From contig JAODGR010000081.1 of the NCBI GenBank assembly GCA_025464275.1, positions 1 through 14,554 of the forward strand: a stretch of DNA of 14,554 nt, in the 5' to 3' direction. The DNA comes from Methanosarcinales archaeon (GTDB lineage Archaea; Halobacteriota; Syntropharchaeia; Alkanophagales; Methanospirareceae). Shown piece by piece: positions 13,505 to 14,554 of this stretch. The notes beneath the pieces are model-generated. The model ran no database searches. It saw only the letters and a program-made list of their open reading frames with translations, and was not told the origin of the DNA. A program made the position numbers and the translations under genes. Positions within the stretch are counted from its first letter, which is position 1. The number at the start of each line of letters is the position of its first letter.

Positions 13505-14554
13505 TTTATCTATCCTGCCTCTCAGTGCATCTTCCAGCGCAAGGATGGTTCTTGAGACCTCATCCTCCGTGATGTTCCCCATAGTGGCAATCCGGATTAT
13601 CTTCCCCTTCAGCTTACCCTGACCGCCGGCGATCATAATGCCCCGCTCCCTCATCCTTGCCCGGAGGAGTGCATCGTCGAGTCCTGGCGGTACATTTATC
13701 GCTGTTACCGTATTGGAATATTCACTCACCTCATCCAGTACAGGGAATAGGGTCAAGCCCATGGTGGTGGCAGCATTGCGGATGGTATCAGCAAGTTGGC
13801 GGTGCCGTTCCACCCGCTTCGTCATACCCTCCTCCCTTATCACTTCCAGTGCCTCATGCAGTGCGAAGAAGAGTGGTAAAGCGGGGGTATAAGGAGTCTG
13901 GCGTTTGTTAAAGCTCTCACGGTAAGCAAGGAGGTCCATGTAATAGGGTATCCTCACCCTGCTATCGCCATTATCCAGCATCAACTCCCATGCGCGCTCG
14001 CTGACCGAGATTGCAGACAGTCCTGGCGGTGCACCGAGGCATTTCTGCGAGCCGACGATGGCGATGTCCACACCCCAGCTGTCTACCGGTACATCATAGC
14101 CGCCTATTGAGGTGATACAGTCCAGTACGAGTAGCGCATTGTGCTTATGTGCGAGTGTGCCAACGACCTGTGCGGGGTTGAGCATGCCGGTTGAGGTTTC
14201 ATTATGGACCATGGTAACGACCTGTGGTTGCTTCTCTTCTATCGCCTCTTCCACCTCCTCCAGGTCGATAGGGGTGCCCCATTCAAAGCTAACTGCGGTA
14301 ACGTTATCACTATACCTGTTCCCTATCTCGACCAATCGGTCGCCGAATTTGCCGTTTGCGATGCAGACCACGGGTGTATCCTTGCGAAGGAGATTACCTA
14401 TTGCAGCTTCCATTGCACATGTGCCTGAGCCACTGAGCACGAAGAGGTCATTCCTCGTTTGAAAAATCTCCTTCAGTGCATCCACTATCTCCTCATACAG
14501 CATTCCGAACTCCTCGCCACGGTGGTAAATCATCGGTCTTGACATCGCTTTGCG
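13496..14554 (-). CDS. class V aminotransferase (aspartate/serine-pyruvate/alanine-glyoxylate type), 5' end outside window
   Basis: This PLP enzyme belongs to the alanine-glyoxylate/serine-pyruvate/aspartate aminotransferase group, which in methanogens includes a broad-specificity aspartate aminotransferase. Visible are YHRGEEFGMLYEEIV, LSGSGTCAMEAAIGNLL (38-54 from the Met at 14545), NGKFGDRL (65-72), VHNETSTGMLNP (113-124), LDCITSIGGYDVPVDSWGVD with the PLP-ring Asp142, and the Schiff-base Lys168 in VGSQKCLGAPPGLS. The Met at 14545 is not the real start: the frame stays open to the edge as Arg-Lys-Ala-Met-Ser-Arg-Pro, matching the usual ...PRVL.AM..P...HR.. opening, so roughly 20-25 residues are missing. 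pyrI follows 3 bases later. Supply of aspartate, the ATCase substrate, is a possible reason for the pairing; exact substrates cannot be read from sequence. Confidence 0.88.
   Translation of the reverse strand, partial: RKAMSRPMIYHRGEEFGMLYEEIVDALKEIFQTRNDLFVLSGSGTCAMEAAIGNLLRKDTPVVCIANGKFGDRLVEIGNRYSDNVTAVSFEWGTPIDLEEVEEAIEEKQPQVVTMVHNETSTGMLNPAQVVGTLAHKHNALLVLDCITSIGGYDVPVDSWGVDIAIVGSQKCLGAPPGLSAISVSERAWELMLDNGDSRVRIPYYMDLLAYRESFNKRQTPYTPALPLFFALHEALEVIREEGMTKRVERHRQLADTIRNAATTMGLTLFPVLDEVSEYSNTVTAINVPPGLDDALLRARMRERGIMIAGGQGKLKGKIIRIATMGNITEDEVSRTILALEDALRGRIDKGE

Noticed and set aside
14543..14545. Met at 14545 as the true start of the aminotransferase
   Set aside because: The frame remains open to the window edge and the missing opening residues of the family would lie upstream, so this is an internal Met.

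Overview
The window looks like chromosomal DNA from a methane-cycling euryarchaeon. Evidence: methanogenesis marker protein 8 (DUF2099), a DUF2117 protein of the methanogen type, the archaeal recombinase paralogue RadB, an archaeal-type PyrI, AT-rich TATA-like promoters placed about 25 bases before start codons, and a membrane-tethered four-haem c-type cytochrome. Marker proteins together with a multihaem cytochrome suggest an anaerobic methanotroph (ANME-1/Methanophagales-like) or a cytochrome-containing relative. That assignment is an inference from gene content only.

Layout, left to right. (1) 1-925: cas2 (minus strand) with no cas1 beside it and no CRISPR repeat in view, sharing a divergent promoter region with an unrecognised 163-residue protein. 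(2) 916-2918: a minus-strand pair, corrinoid adenosyltransferase followed by a HExxH metallopeptidase-like protein. (3) 2880-3194: two abutting perfect palindromes and a 57-codon plus-strand ORF or gene fragment. (4) 3195-5233: DUF2117 gene (minus) divergent from the tetrahaem cytochrome gene (plus). (5) 5208-8195: marker 8 followed by radB (minus), divergent from a SufS-type cysteine desulfurase (plus). (6) 8173-14554: a minus-strand operon of class V aminotransferase (cut by the window edge), pyrI, and a giant 1616-residue VanZ/DUF1616 surface protein.

The region is compact. Three convergent gene pairs overlap at their 3' ends (916-925, 5208-5233, 8173-8195), and no gene-free stretch exceeds 300 bases. 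The longest gap, 2919-3194, carries the palindromes and the small ORF. A recurrent feature is imperfect six-base tandem repeats, in frame inside or at the ends of several unrelated genes, producing simple peptide tracts such as (Gln-Ala)n, (Gly-Thr)n and Lys/Val or Glu/Asp/Lys tracts.

No single pathway unites the window. The strongest candidates for something undescribed are the giant membrane-anchored mosaic protein with duplicated DUF1616-like ectodomains, the HExxH protein next to the adenosyltransferase, the tandem palindromes with the small ORF, and the hexanucleotide expansions shared by unrelated genes.
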